Assembly (NCBI GenBank): GCA_964546285.1
Contig: CAZJJK010000101.1
Span: 1-12,399, forward strand
Direction: 5' to 3'
Source: CAZJJK01 sp964546285
GTDB lineage: Bacteria; Spirochaetota; Spirochaetia; Treponematales; Breznakiellaceae
Length of the DNA stretch: 12,399 bases
This document shows positions 1 through 7,872 of the stretch, piece by piece. A program made the translations under genes and the position numbers. Numbering within the stretch: position 1 is the first letter of the stretch; each line of letters starts with the position of its first letter. The notes below the pieces were generated by a model, which was not told where the DNA came from, did no database searches, and was given only the letters and a program-made list of their open reading frames with translations.

Positions 1-1247
1 AAAGCGTTTGGATGCCGGAAACTGTAAGTCTTGGCGCGGAAGCGTTTGGCCATTGTATACAACTCAAAGGTTTAGAGCTTCCGAACGTGACGAGCGTCGG
101 CGATAGCGCTTTCTCAGGCTGCACCGGCCTGGAAGCGATCGCGATTCCGAAGCTCCAGAGCCTCGGCGACATCGCTTTCGCCGGCTGCGGTAGCCTAAGC
201 GCCATCGATCTGGCCGAAGGCTTAACGCTGATAGGCCGCGGGACCTTCGCCGATTGCGGCGCGTTGGCGAGCGTGACGCTCCCCCCGACGCTCCAGAGCA
301 TCGGCGACGAGGCGTTCCAGAACTGCGCCGTTCTGTCCGGCCTCACGTTCCCCGCGACTCTCGCCGCCATCGGCGCTTCCGCGTTCCAGAACTGCGCCGG
401 TCTGACCGAGCTGGCTCTTCCCGCTTCACTTACCGCCATCGGCGAACATGCTTTTGACAACTGTACCGGCTTAACGAGCCTCCAGCTTAATGAGGGGCTG
501 GAAAGCTTGGGCGATTACGCTTTCCATGATTGCTCCAGCCTGGGACAAGTCGCGATTCCCGTCAGCCTGACCTATTTCGGCGACAGAGCCTTCGCCTCCT
601 GCGACGGTTTGACTGAGATTGTCTTGCCGGAAGGGCTCACGGTCTTAGGGGCTTCGGCGTTCAGCTGGGTGAACCATTTGCCCGCGGTCACCCTGCCACC
701 CACCCTCGCTGTCATACCGGATAACGCGTTCGAATTTTGCCAAGGTTTGACGAGTGTGACGATCAGCGAGGGCATCCAGGCTATCGGCTCTGGCGCTTTC
801 AGCTTCTGCGTCTCGCTGGAGACGATAGCCCTTCCCGCGAGCGTCACGACCATCGGCCGCGCCGCCTTCGCCCGCTGCGATTCGCTTGACGAGGTCTCGC
901 TGTCTACGGGGCTTGAAACGCTGAGCGAAAGCATATTCAGCTGTTGCTCCGCGCTGGAAAGCCTTACGATTCCGGCCAGCGTCAACTTTATCAGCCAAGC
1001 TTTCCCCGAATGCGATAATTTAGCCAGCCTCACCGTTCTCGCGGCGACGCCTCCCACCCTGGACACCACGATCAGTTATGGAGTCGTAACGGCGATCAAT
1101 AACCTAATCGCGCTGCGGGACAACTATGCGCTTCAGGCCATCTATGTTCACTATGATAGCTTGGATGCGTATAAGTCGGCCTGGAGCGGCGTGGCGGACA
1201 TTATCCAAGCGCGGCCGGAAACGATACCGCCGGAACCCCCTGTTTGA
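1..1247 (+). CDS. BspA-type leucine-rich repeat (LRR_5) surface protein, 5' truncated by the window edge
   Basis: The frame is open from base 3 and ends at TGA 1245-1247. The first ATG (12) is probably internal: the residues around it (V-x-MPETV) already fit a repeat unit, and no ribosome binding site precedes it. I count 15 units of about 22-23 residues with the LRR_5 signature (G-x-x-AF-x-x-C, then a short L...LP strand), for example AFSGC, AFQNC twice, AFDNC and AFARC. One unit has AFSWV and so lacks the cysteine. After the repeats, the C-terminus carries a TPPTLD motif, an IYVHYDSLDAYKSAW-like end cap and a proline-rich tail (PETIPPEPPV). These features are characteristic of BspA-family proteins, many of which are secreted or surface-attached and mediate binding to host or other cells. 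The signal peptide would lie outside the window. No functional link to the CRISPR locus is evident. The family assignment is firm; the binding partner is unknown. Confidence 0.85.
   Translation, partial: SVWMPETVSLGAEAFGHCIQLKGLELPNVTSVGDSAFSGCTGLEAIAIPKLQSLGDIAFAGCGSLSAIDLAEGLTLIGRGTFADCGALASVTLPPTLQSIGDEAFQNCAVLSGLTFPATLAAIGASAFQNCAGLTELALPASLTAIGEHAFDNCTGLTSLQLNEGLESLGDYAFHDCSSLGQVAIPVSLTYFGDRAFASCDGLTEIVLPEGLTVLGASAFSWVNHLPAVTLPPTLAVIPDNAFEFCQGLTSVTISEGIQAIGSGAFSFCVSLETIALPASVTTIGRAAFARCDSLDEVSLSTGLETLSESIFSCCSALESLTIPASVNFISQAFPECDNLASLTVLAATPPTLDTTISYGVVTAINNLIALRDNYALQAIYVHYDSLDAYKSAWSGVADIIQARPETIPPEPPV
312..399 (+). repeat. Near-exact tandem LRR unit at DNA level (69-nt period)
   Basis: The 19-mer gcgttccagaactgcgccg occurs at 312-330 and again at 381-399, exactly 69 nt (23 codons) apart. 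The flanking sequence is also similar and both copies encode AFQNCA. Other units of the gene match only at protein level, so this pair probably reflects a more recent unit duplication or gene conversion. Confidence 0.7.
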
Positions 1248-1590
1248 TCTATAGCCGGGAAGGTAAAATCATGGGGCGGTCGTTAAGGGCGTTGCCCCGC
1301 GTCAGCCCAGCTCTCGTTTCCCGCGTCGTGAGGCGCGGGAAACGTGACTCGTTTTGTCCATGACTACCGCGTGCCTACCCTTAATTCTGGCGAAGCATTT
1401 TCTCTCCTGAGATCGGAAACGACGTACGCGAACAAAGGACGCACTGTGGTGTTAGAGGCTGATCACCTCGATGAGTTCCCGATGCATGAAGAATCGGTAC
1501 GCGCCATGGTCGCCGTAGTAAGCCGCCCCTGCTCAACCATTCCACCGAGCAAGAATAGGAGCCCCTCCTTCCGTGCTTCTCGATCCGTAA
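1248..1590. other. Region without a convincing gene
   Basis: This stretch separates the LRR gene from the open barrel frame. A + strand frame from GTG 1344 to 1706 (120 codons) exists, but it has no clear ribosome binding site, its start falls inside a hairpin arm, and its predicted protein resembles nothing I recognise. A 51-codon minus-strand frame (1618 to 1463) is similarly unsupported. The region holds a weaker stem (GGGGC 1273-1277 with GCCCC 1294-1298) and the strong 1315-1344 hairpin. Decayed coding sequence is possible, including the lost 5' part of the barrel gene, but I cannot show it. Confidence 0.5.
1315..1344. repeat. Perfect 11-bp inverted repeat, GC-rich hairpin
   Basis: Arm CGTTTCCCGCG (1315-1325) is exactly complementary to CGCGGGAAACG (1334-1344), with an 8-base loop (1326-1333). 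It lies 67 bases past the stop of the LRR gene, so it may help end that transcript. The bases just after the stem (TGACTCGTTTT) do not form a proper T-run, so it is not a classical intrinsic terminator. It could also be a dispersed palindromic element. It is not a CRISPR repeat: the sequence differs and it is solitary. Confidence 0.6.
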
Positions 1591-2532
1591 CCCCGTCGGG
1601 GAAGGGGGTATATCGCATTCTTATACAGTTTACAAAATATCCTTGTCGATATATCGCACAAGCTGAAGTCGATCATTCAGCCAGAGGAAACCCAACTCTA
1701 TGTTGACGAATCGTGGGCTCAATTCGCGTTGGCTCCCGGTTATGGCCTCACCCTCGGGGTGAGAGCGGTGGATTGGAACACGGGCATTCTCGGTAATCCG
1801 TCCAATCTCGTTCTGCGTTCCAGGTTATTAAGCGATGATGAGCTTACCGACTTTCCCTTGTTCGTCAGCGCCGCGTCGATACTGTATCCCGTGGAAGTGG
1901 CGATTCGCGGCGCTTTCCGCTCAGGCTTATATCCGGCGTTTGGCGCTTCGGCAAGCGTGGGGCTCGGCAATCTGGATTTGCTTATCGATACGGGCTGGAC
2001 CTACCACAGTCGTATACCGACGGCCGCCGGAGCGCTTTCCGGGTTGGTGTACGAAGACGGAAGCGCGTTCCAAGGCGCCGCCAGCCTTCTCTATTCCATC
2101 CCGATCAATAATGAAGGCTCCGCCCTATTTTCCGCGAAGGCCGAATTCCTCTTCCAAGAGCGCGGCTGGGACAGCGCGGATGCCGATGTTTTTTATAGTT
2201 CCCTTAATAGGATCGACACAGCCTCAGTTACGGGCAGCGATCAATTCCTCTCGGCGTTGGACGCGATTGACGCTAGTCTTCCCGGCCGCCTGTACGCGTC
2301 CCTGCTTTTACGATGCGCGGGGCTCCCACATCCCGATCTCATCCTTCAAGTGGGAATCAAAGCCAACGTAGCGGATATGAGTGTTCAGATCCGACCAGCC
2401 TTGGCTTGGAAGTACTCACCCTCTCTGACCTGCGGTATCGCTTATCAGTACGCTGGCGGATCGGATCTCAGTCATTACGGTTCCGCTCTAAGCGATCACG
2501 CGGTCACCGTGAATATCTCAGGAACCTTCTAG
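1591..2532 (+). pseudogene. Probable outer-membrane beta-barrel protein, apparently lacking its 5' end
   Basis: The frame is open from just after a TAA (1588-1590) to TAG 2530-2532, 313 codons. The protein reads as coding from about 1650 (IIQPEETQLYVDESW, then APGYGLTLGVRAVDW), yet the frame has no ATG or GTG start there. The only usual start is TTG 1729, which would cut off that well-formed sequence and has no ribosome binding site. No signal peptide is visible. The body has many short alternating hydrophobic/polar strands rich in Gly, Ser, Ala, Tyr and Trp, and it ends VTVNISGTF with a C-terminal Phe, a typical signal for outer-membrane barrel insertion. I infer a membrane barrel of unknown cargo whose start was lost by deletion or frameshift; a sequencing error is the alternative. 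The C-terminal two thirds look undamaged. Confidence 0.5.
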
Positions 2533-2617
2533 GCGGAAATACGATTCGCTTAACTATGAAGAATAACGCCCCAACTCACCGCAAAATTCAAGTGATGGAT
2601 AAAAGAGTTGTGTGGTC

Positions 2618-2651
2618 TTGGGATCGGGTTTAGACTAATTATAGTCTTAAA
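2618..2651 (+). promoter_or_regulatory. Candidate promoter overlapped by an inverted repeat, upstream of the WYL gene
   Basis: A sigma70-like pair is visible: TTGGGA (2618-2623), 16-base spacer, TATAGT (2640-2645). An inverted repeat, AGACTA (2632-2637) / TAGTCT (2642-2647) around ATTA, covers the -10 element. With one bulged T (2648) the arms extend to TTTAGACTA / TAGTCT-AAA (2629-2651). Its centre lies about 60 bases before the regulator start, where a self-repressor site would be expected. The promoter is a pattern match only; the inverted repeat is directly visible. Confidence 0.4.
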
Positions 2652-2700
2652 GATTCAAATCATTTCGCCTTTCTTCAGTGATGATATTGGATAGGAAAAA

Positions 2701-3684
2701 ATGAGCCAGCTGGAACGCGTGTTCGAAATTCATCGTATCCTTAGAACGAGGGGCCACTTCACTTTAGCGGAGATAGCGGGACTGTATGAGGTAAAAGCCC
2801 GTACAGTTCGGCGCGATATTGAATACCTTAGGGACAGATTGAACGCGCCCATAGTCTGGGACGCGAGTATCCGCTCTTACCGGTATGAAAAACCCTACAA
2901 AGAACTGGACTTCGCCGATGAGCGCTCGTTGATGCTGGCGGCTCTGCTGCGGAGCCTATTTGAAAGCGGCCGCTATTTGCCGGCTCTGTCATCGAAATTA
3001 ATTGATGAGACCGATAAGCACCTAAGCGCCGATTTCCGTCGTATCGTCAACCGTATCATTTGGAACGCTCCCATCAGCGAGGATTGTGACATGAACGTCC
3101 TCGCGGTAATTTTGGAAGGTTTCATTCTAGGCAAGCGTCTTGACCTACGCTATCGAAACGCCAAAGGCGAAGCATCCGAACGGACCGTTGAAGCGGAGCG
3201 GCTGGTGAATTACTCCGGCCGCTGGTACCTAGCCGCCTGGGACCTTAAACGCAAAGGCTTTAGAACCTTCCATTTATCCCGCGTGCTGTCCCTGGCCATC
3301 AGAAACGAAAGCGTCCGGGCCGATACCGAACGCGAAGCCGCGGTCGCCGCCTGGTTAGCCGCCGGCTACGGCATCTTCAAAGGCGGTCCTATTCGCGACG
3401 CCGTCATCCGCATCCGGGGCCAAGCGGCCGACATCGTCTCCCGCCAGATCTGGCATCCCAATCAACGGATAGACCGTCCGCGGGACCAAAGCGCCTATAT
3501 CGATCTCATCCTTCCCGTCGCCGATTGGACGGAACTCCTAGGCCGGACCCTTTCCTTTGGCGCCGCGGCGGAAGCGATCGCTCCGCCGGATTTCCGTAAG
3601 GCCTGGAAGCGGGAAATAGCGGCCCTGTGCCAGCTGGCGGAAAAGGATGACAAGGAAAAAAGCGATGAAGAAAATACTGAGTAG
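2701..3684 (+). CDS. WYL-domain transcriptional regulator next to the cas operon
   Basis: This 327-residue protein has an N-terminal DeoR-type winged helix-turn-helix (about residues 1-60; LAEIAGLYEV then TVRRDIEYLRDRL). A middle WYL domain follows, with its signature at 174-181 (RWYLAAWD) and a basic FRTFHLSRV stretch after it. The C-terminal part (about 230-310) fits the WCX extension, and the tail is charged (KDDKEKSDEEN). WYL domains are thought to sense ligands, often nucleic acids or nucleotides, and WYL regulators are repeatedly found beside CRISPR-Cas and other defence loci as repressors or activators. The start ATG follows AGGA (2693-2696). The gene ends 83 bases before cas3 in the same direction, so it may regulate the cas operon, itself, or both; this is inferred from position. 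Its GC content is clearly higher than that of cas3 and cse1. Confidence 0.85.
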   Translation: MSQLERVFEIHRILRTRGHFTLAEIAGLYEVKARTVRRDIEYLRDRLNAPIVWDASIRSYRYEKPYKELDFADERSLMLAALLRSLFESGRYLPALSSKLIDETDKHLSADFRRIVNRIIWNAPISEDCDMNVLAVILEGFILGKRLDLRYRNAKGEASERTVEAERLVNYSGRWYLAAWDLKRKGFRTFHLSRVLSLAIRNESVRADTEREAAVAAWLAAGYGIFKGGPIRDAVIRIRGQAADIVSRQIWHPNQRIDRPRDQSAYIDLILPVADWTELLGRTLSFGAAAEAIAPPDFRKAWKREIAALCQLAEKDDKEKSDEENTE

Positions 3685-3767
3685 GACAACGGGTGTCATA
3701 GGGGATGTGGGATAATAGTGGCGCTACAAAGGGTATAAATAGCTAATCGAATCACTAAGGAGAAAGC
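3685..3767 (+). promoter_or_regulatory. WYL-cas3 intergenic region, possible cas promoter, and ribosome binding site
   Basis: This 83-base gap precedes the cas operon. It contains a strong Shine-Dalgarno TAAGGAG (3756-3762), five bases before the TTG start of cas3. There are -10-like boxes GATAAT (3711-3716) and TATAAA (3734-3739), but no good -35 box at the right distance. An operon promoter here is therefore plausible but unproven, and read-through from the regulator gene is equally possible. No terminator is visible after the WYL gene. Confidence 0.4.
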
Positions 3768-6350
3768 TTGATAAGCGGTAGAATAAGGGAAAATGAAATA
3801 CCCATTATCCCGATAGATGATTGTATCGCAAAAACATCTTTCGGAAAACCTGGAATTTCAGTAGAAAATCATTGCCGAATAGTAGGTCTTGTGGCTAATG
3901 AACTTATATCCCTTTTCCCTTTGAGAATTGCGCTTGATCTTTTTCCAAAGGCAACTGGCTTTATCGCTGCTTGTCATGATATTGGTAAAGTAAGTCCAGC
4001 TTTTCAAAAGATGATTCTCGCTAATTTAGAAAGGAACGATGAACCTTTCGTAAAGTATTTAAACCAATTGTCATCAGTAAATGCGGAGCATGCCGGGAGG
4101 CGGCAGTTAGGATTTCACGCGGCCGTTAGTCAGATAAGTTTAGAAGGGGTTGATGAAATTATTCCTGAGATAATTGGAATACATCATGGATTTTCGCCTT
4201 TAACCGGAAATATGCAAAAAGGTTGTTTTCTTCACGGAGGCTTAAACTGGCAACGTGAACGGGATGATCTTGTAGAACGGCTTCGCGAATATTTTCTTTC
4301 AGATGATAAATCATGGCCGCGTTTATCCGTTACTCAAGCAAGAGTAATTTCTGGGCTTGTAACTGTGGCCGACTGGATTGGTTCTGGCGATTGTTTTGCG
4401 GATATCACATTAACTGAATGTATAAATAATAATGATCTAAAATTATTAGTAAAAGAGGCTGTCAGCAAAGCTGGTTTTCATTCTGTCCGTGTGAAGCCGG
4501 ACTTATTATTTAGAGATGTTTTTCCCTTCGAAGCTAATAATATTCAAAAAACGCTGATTTTATCGGCGGTCATTCCAGGCGTGTATGTGCTTGAAGCCCC
4601 CATGGGCATCGGAAAGACCGAAGCCGCCCTTTTCGCTGCATATCGTTTACTTGCCGCCGATAAAGCAACCGGTATTTATTTCGCGCTTCCGACACAATTG
4701 ACTTCGGAACGAATCCACGATCGGATGGAGTTATTTCTTGAAAGGGTAATCGAAAATAACAGTGCGGGCGGTCATGCGCGTTTGCTTCATGGTTATGCCT
4801 GGATAAAAGAAAATACAATGGGTGAAAATGCCGATGCGGGCGGTTCATGGTTTGATGGTACAAAGAGAGGAATATTAGCGCCGTTTGCGGCCGGAACGAT
4901 TGATCAAGCTTTGATGGCTGTCATGAATGTCCGGCATGGATTAGTTCGTTCGTTCGGCTTGACCGGAAAGGTGGTTATACTCGACGAAGTGCATAGTTAT
5001 GACTCATATACCGGTACTATAATAAATAAACTTATAGCCGAATTATTGAAGCAACATTGTACGATCATCATCCTAAGTGCGACTTTAACCCAAGTTCAAC
5101 GGCGAAACCTTTTAAATCTTGGCGCTGATTTTGTTCTTTCGGATTCATACCCGCTAATTAGCGCGATTCCCTCTGAAGCCGATAAGGCATTCAATGAGAT
5201 CGAATGCGCCGGGGAGGATATTTTCAACGTAAATGTCTTTATTGAAATATCAGAAGATAAAGCGATTGATGAAGTTCTTGTACGATCAATGCGTGGTGAG
5301 CAGGTGCTATGGATTGAAAATACCGTAACCGAAGCTCAAGAAATATTCAGGCGGATAGCTCCGCGATGTGATGGAACCGGAATCTGTTGCGGTCTTCTCC
5401 ATTCTCGTTTCATTAAACATGATCGCGAGAGGATTGAAAGTGAGTGGGTCGCTTTGTATGGTAAAGATGGGATAACCCGGCGCGGTGAAGGTGGTCGCGT
5501 TTTAGTCGGAACACAAGTGCTTGAACAGTCACTAGATATTGACGCCGACTTTCTCGTTACCAGAATTTGCCCGTCTGATATGTTGCTTCAACGTATCGGA
5601 CGTTTATGGCGACACAGAATAATTGATAATTATCGCCCAAAGGGAGCTAGCTGTGATGTCCATATTATTGCCCCAGCATTTGGAGAAGCTAGTACAATCC
5701 CAAAGCGTTTTGGTAAGTCAGGAGCCGTTTATAGCGAATATGTGCTTTTACGGACACTGGAAATATGGAAAGACCGGACCAGCTTAACGCTTCCAAGCGA
5801 TATACGAGAAATCCTTGAGACTACTTACAGCGAACGGGAAGAAACTGGACTAGCGGCACGGTATTTGAAAGAACTCCATACTAAGCGCGAAAAATTACAA
5901 CAGATGGCAAGGATTGGGTTGTCACAGGGTATAGCTACTTTGCCTGAGTCAAAGGCCTCGACTCGATATTCCGAACTTGATACGGTTGACGTTCTTTTGC
6001 TTTCAAGTTTTCATAAAATCAATAATGTAAGGAAGCTTAATTTAATAGAAGGGAAAGAAATAGAAGTACCAGCTACCTGTCATGATCGAAAAAAGCGCCG
6101 GGTGATCGCGGCCGCGATCATGAAGAATTGCGTGCGGGTGGCTGAAGGGTTGGCGCCAAAGAATAATATGGATATATCGTGGTTATCAAACTATGTTTAT
6201 ATAGGATCTAAAGATGACGATGAAGAGACCCTTAGGATCGCAATTGTTCAAAAAGATGATGAAATAGTAGGTGTTTCAGGTGAACAAACCAACGACAAAT
6301 ACCTGTTAAAATATGACAAGGTAATTGGCTATCAAAGCGAAAAAAGATAG
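3768..6350 (+). CDS. cas3: Cas3 helicase-nuclease, type I-E
   Basis: Cas3 is recruited by target-bound Cascade, nicks the displaced strand and degrades it while unwinding DNA. The 860-residue protein has an N-terminal HD nuclease domain with its metal-ligand pattern: H35, H70-D71 (AACHDIGK), H108 (AEHAG), H139-H140 (GIHHGF) and D202 (ADWIGS). An SF2 helicase core follows: Walker A APMGIGKT (277-284), DEVH (406-409), SAT (437-439), the motif V region GTQVLEQSLDID (581-592) and motif VI QRIGRLWRH (608-616). A C-terminal domain completes it. HD and helicase are in one chain, and the length is typical. The start is TTG: it sits five bases after AAGGAG, and no in-frame ATG lies near it. The gene ends 9 bases before cse1, whose ribosome binding site overlaps the cas3 stop. 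No motif is missing, so it should be active. Confidence 0.97.
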   Translation: MISGRIRENEIPIIPIDDCIAKTSFGKPGISVENHCRIVGLVANELISLFPLRIALDLFPKATGFIAACHDIGKVSPAFQKMILANLERNDEPFVKYLNQLSSVNAEHAGRRQLGFHAAVSQISLEGVDEIIPEIIGIHHGFSPLTGNMQKGCFLHGGLNWQRERDDLVERLREYFLSDDKSWPRLSVTQARVISGLVTVADWIGSGDCFADITLTECINNNDLKLLVKEAVSKAGFHSVRVKPDLLFRDVFPFEANNIQKTLILSAVIPGVYVLEAPMGIGKTEAALFAAYRLLAADKATGIYFALPTQLTSERIHDRMELFLERVIENNSAGGHARLLHGYAWIKENTMGENADAGGSWFDGTKRGILAPFAAGTIDQALMAVMNVRHGLVRSFGLTGKVVILDEVHSYDSYTGTIINKLIAELLKQHCTIIILSATLTQVQRRNLLNLGADFVLSDSYPLISAIPSEADKAFNEIECAGEDIFNVNVFIEISEDKAIDEVLVRSMRGEQVLWIENTVTEAQEIFRRIAPRCDGTGICCGLLHSRFIKHDRERIESEWVALYGKDGITRRGEGGRVLVGTQVLEQSLDIDADFLVTRICPSDMLLQRIGRLWRHRIIDNYRPKGASCDVHIIAPAFGEASTIPKRFGKSGAVYSEYVLLRTLEIWKDRTSLTLPSDIREILETTYSEREETGLAARYLKELHTKREKLQQMARIGLSQGIATLPESKASTRYSELDTVDVLLLSSFHKINNVRKLNLIEGKEIEVPATCHDRKKRRVIAAAIMKNCVRVAEGLAPKNNMDISWLSNYVYIGSKDDDEETLRIAIVQKDDEIVGVSGEQTNDKYLLKYDKVIGYQSEKR

Positions 6351-6359
6351 GAGGCTCTA

Positions 6360-7871
6360 ATGATAGAACGTCGATTCAACCTAATTGATGAAAGATGGAT
6401 ACCTGTAGCCGATAAAGGGCTAGTAAGTCTCTACGATATTTTTACTGACACAATGATAAAGGCGCTTGGTGGAAACCCCCTTCAAAAAATATCTATTCTG
6501 AAATTACTTCTCGCTATCGCCCAAAGCGCCTGGACCCCTGTGGACGAAAAAGAATGGCGTGAAGTCGGCGCTGAGGGTATGAGTAAAATAGTACTGGGAT
6601 ATTTTGATAAATGGTATGACGAATTCTGGCTGTATGGAGAAAAGCCCTTCCTACAGATGCCGGAGATTGAAAAAGCGGAAAAGAAGAGCTTCGGTTGTGT
6701 TATCCCCCATGTTTCTTTCGGAAATACAACCGTATTAACTGAATCGCAAATTGAACAAAATATTTCAGATGATCAAAAAGCATTAATTCTAATACAGCAA
6801 ATGGGTTTCGCTTTCAGCGGGAAGAAAACAGATAATAAAATAATCCTCACACCAGGCTATACCGGAAAACTTAACGAAAAGGGTAGACCAGCAACTGGGC
6901 GCGCTGGGCCTTCATTAGCATTTCAAGGATTACTCCATAGTTTTGTTTTAGGTTCTAGATTGCTAGATACCTTATGGTATAACGTTTTTACCGAAAACGA
7001 ATTAGAAAAACTAGGGATATTCTCAGAAGGGTTAGGCAAAGCTCCGTGGGAACTGATGCCGAAGGGTGAAGATGATAAAAATGCACAGATTTTAAGGAAT
7101 TCATATATAGGCCGACTAGTGCCATTATCTAGATTTATTCTCTTAACAGACGATGGACTTCATTATTCTGAAGGTATTGCACATCTGAATTATCAAGATG
7201 GAATTTTTGATCCAAGTACCGCGATCGATTTATCGTCAAGTAAACATCGTGCGCTTTGGGTTGATCCTGAAAAAAAACCATGGCGACAGTTACCCGCATT
7301 GCTCTCATTTATGGGAGAAAACACAAATGGTTTTAATTGCGCTCAACTTAAGATAGCTATAAAGCGAATAAAAGATATCGATTCTTTTATCGTTTGGGCA
7401 GGGGGGATACGCGTAAGCAGCAATGCTGGTGAGCAATATCTTTCTGGGACTGATGATTTCGTGGAATCGGAAGTTCAGATTTCTGGAGGGATATTCGGTA
7501 AAGAAAGTGAATTTTTTTTATCACTTAGTCGATCGATGGAAAGGCTTGATGACCTTTCAAGGTTTCTTTGGGGAAGGGTTAACGCTTATTGCAAAGACCA
7601 GAAAGTAGATGGGAAAGGAATTGCGAATCAAGCTACTGGATTGTTTTGGCAACTTTGTGAACGAGAATTCCAAAAATTGGTTGACGCTTGCGATCCAAAT
7701 GATTCCGGCGAGAGGCTTAAGAAGTTGCATGATTTATTTTTAAGCTATGCGTACAAAGCCTATGACTTTTATTGTCCGAATGATACAGCCCGACAGATGG
7801 AGGCCTGGGCAGCAAATCGGCTTCGATATACTGGTAAAAAGAAAAACGGTAAAGAGGAGGGTGCTGAATAA
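6360..7871 (+). CDS. casA: Cse1/CasA (Cas8e), large subunit of type I-E Cascade
   Basis: Cse1 is the large Cascade subunit that reads the PAM, helps open the target duplex and recruits Cas3. The 503-residue length matches the family. The N-terminus has the characteristic FNLIDERWIPV (6-16), followed by LVSLYDIF. WLYGEKPFLQMP (90-101) and TGRAGPSLAFQGLLHSF (179-195) also fit the conserved core of the family. The C-terminal part (from about 370) is mainly helical, consistent with the four-helix bundle that contacts Cse2. A strong AGGAGG (6349-6354) overlaps the stop of cas3 and precedes the ATG by five bases. The gene is visibly AT-richer than the genes on the left of the window (one sampled 60-base line has 20 G/C). 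Cse1 sequences diverge quickly, so the exact PAM-reading residues cannot be assigned by eye. Confidence 0.95.
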   Translation: MIERRFNLIDERWIPVADKGLVSLYDIFTDTMIKALGGNPLQKISILKLLLAIAQSAWTPVDEKEWREVGAEGMSKIVLGYFDKWYDEFWLYGEKPFLQMPEIEKAEKKSFGCVIPHVSFGNTTVLTESQIEQNISDDQKALILIQQMGFAFSGKKTDNKIILTPGYTGKLNEKGRPATGRAGPSLAFQGLLHSFVLGSRLLDTLWYNVFTENELEKLGIFSEGLGKAPWELMPKGEDDKNAQILRNSYIGRLVPLSRFILLTDDGLHYSEGIAHLNYQDGIFDPSTAIDLSSSKHRALWVDPEKKPWRQLPALLSFMGENTNGFNCAQLKIAIKRIKDIDSFIVWAGGIRVSSNAGEQYLSGTDDFVESEVQISGGIFGKESEFFLSLSRSMERLDDLSRFLWGRVNAYCKDQKVDGKGIANQATGLFWQLCEREFQKLVDACDPNDSGERLKKLHDLFLSYAYKAYDFYCPNDTARQMEAWAANRLRYTGKKKNGKEEGAE

Positions 7872-7872
7872 T

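Noticed and set aside
1..27. Frame 1 at the left edge reads KAFGCRKL, resembling the LRR motif and suggesting a frameshift in the LRR gene
   Set aside because: The motif needs two residues between F and C, here there is one, while the main frame (V-x-MPETV-SLG) already fits the repeat well up to the window edge.
572..1069. Long minus-strand open frames opposite the LRR gene
   Set aside because: They mirror a GC-rich repetitive gene on the + strand, and their residues follow the repeat period; antisense shadows.
1315..1344. Hairpin considered as a stray CRISPR repeat
   Set aside because: It shares only a general stem-loop shape with the array repeat, the sequence and loop differ, and there is a single copy.
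1463..1618. 51-codon minus-strand frame with an ATG start
   Set aside because: No ribosome binding site, short, no recognisable family, and a different minus frame looks equally plausible; probably chance.
1344..1706. 120-codon + strand frame starting with GTG
   Set aside because: The start lies in a hairpin arm without a clear ribosome binding site, the product is not recognisable, and its last third overlaps the better barrel frame in another phase.
2556..2633. 25-codon frame (ATG 2556) between the barrel remnant and the WYL gene
   Set aside because: Very short, no ribosome binding site or recognisable sequence.
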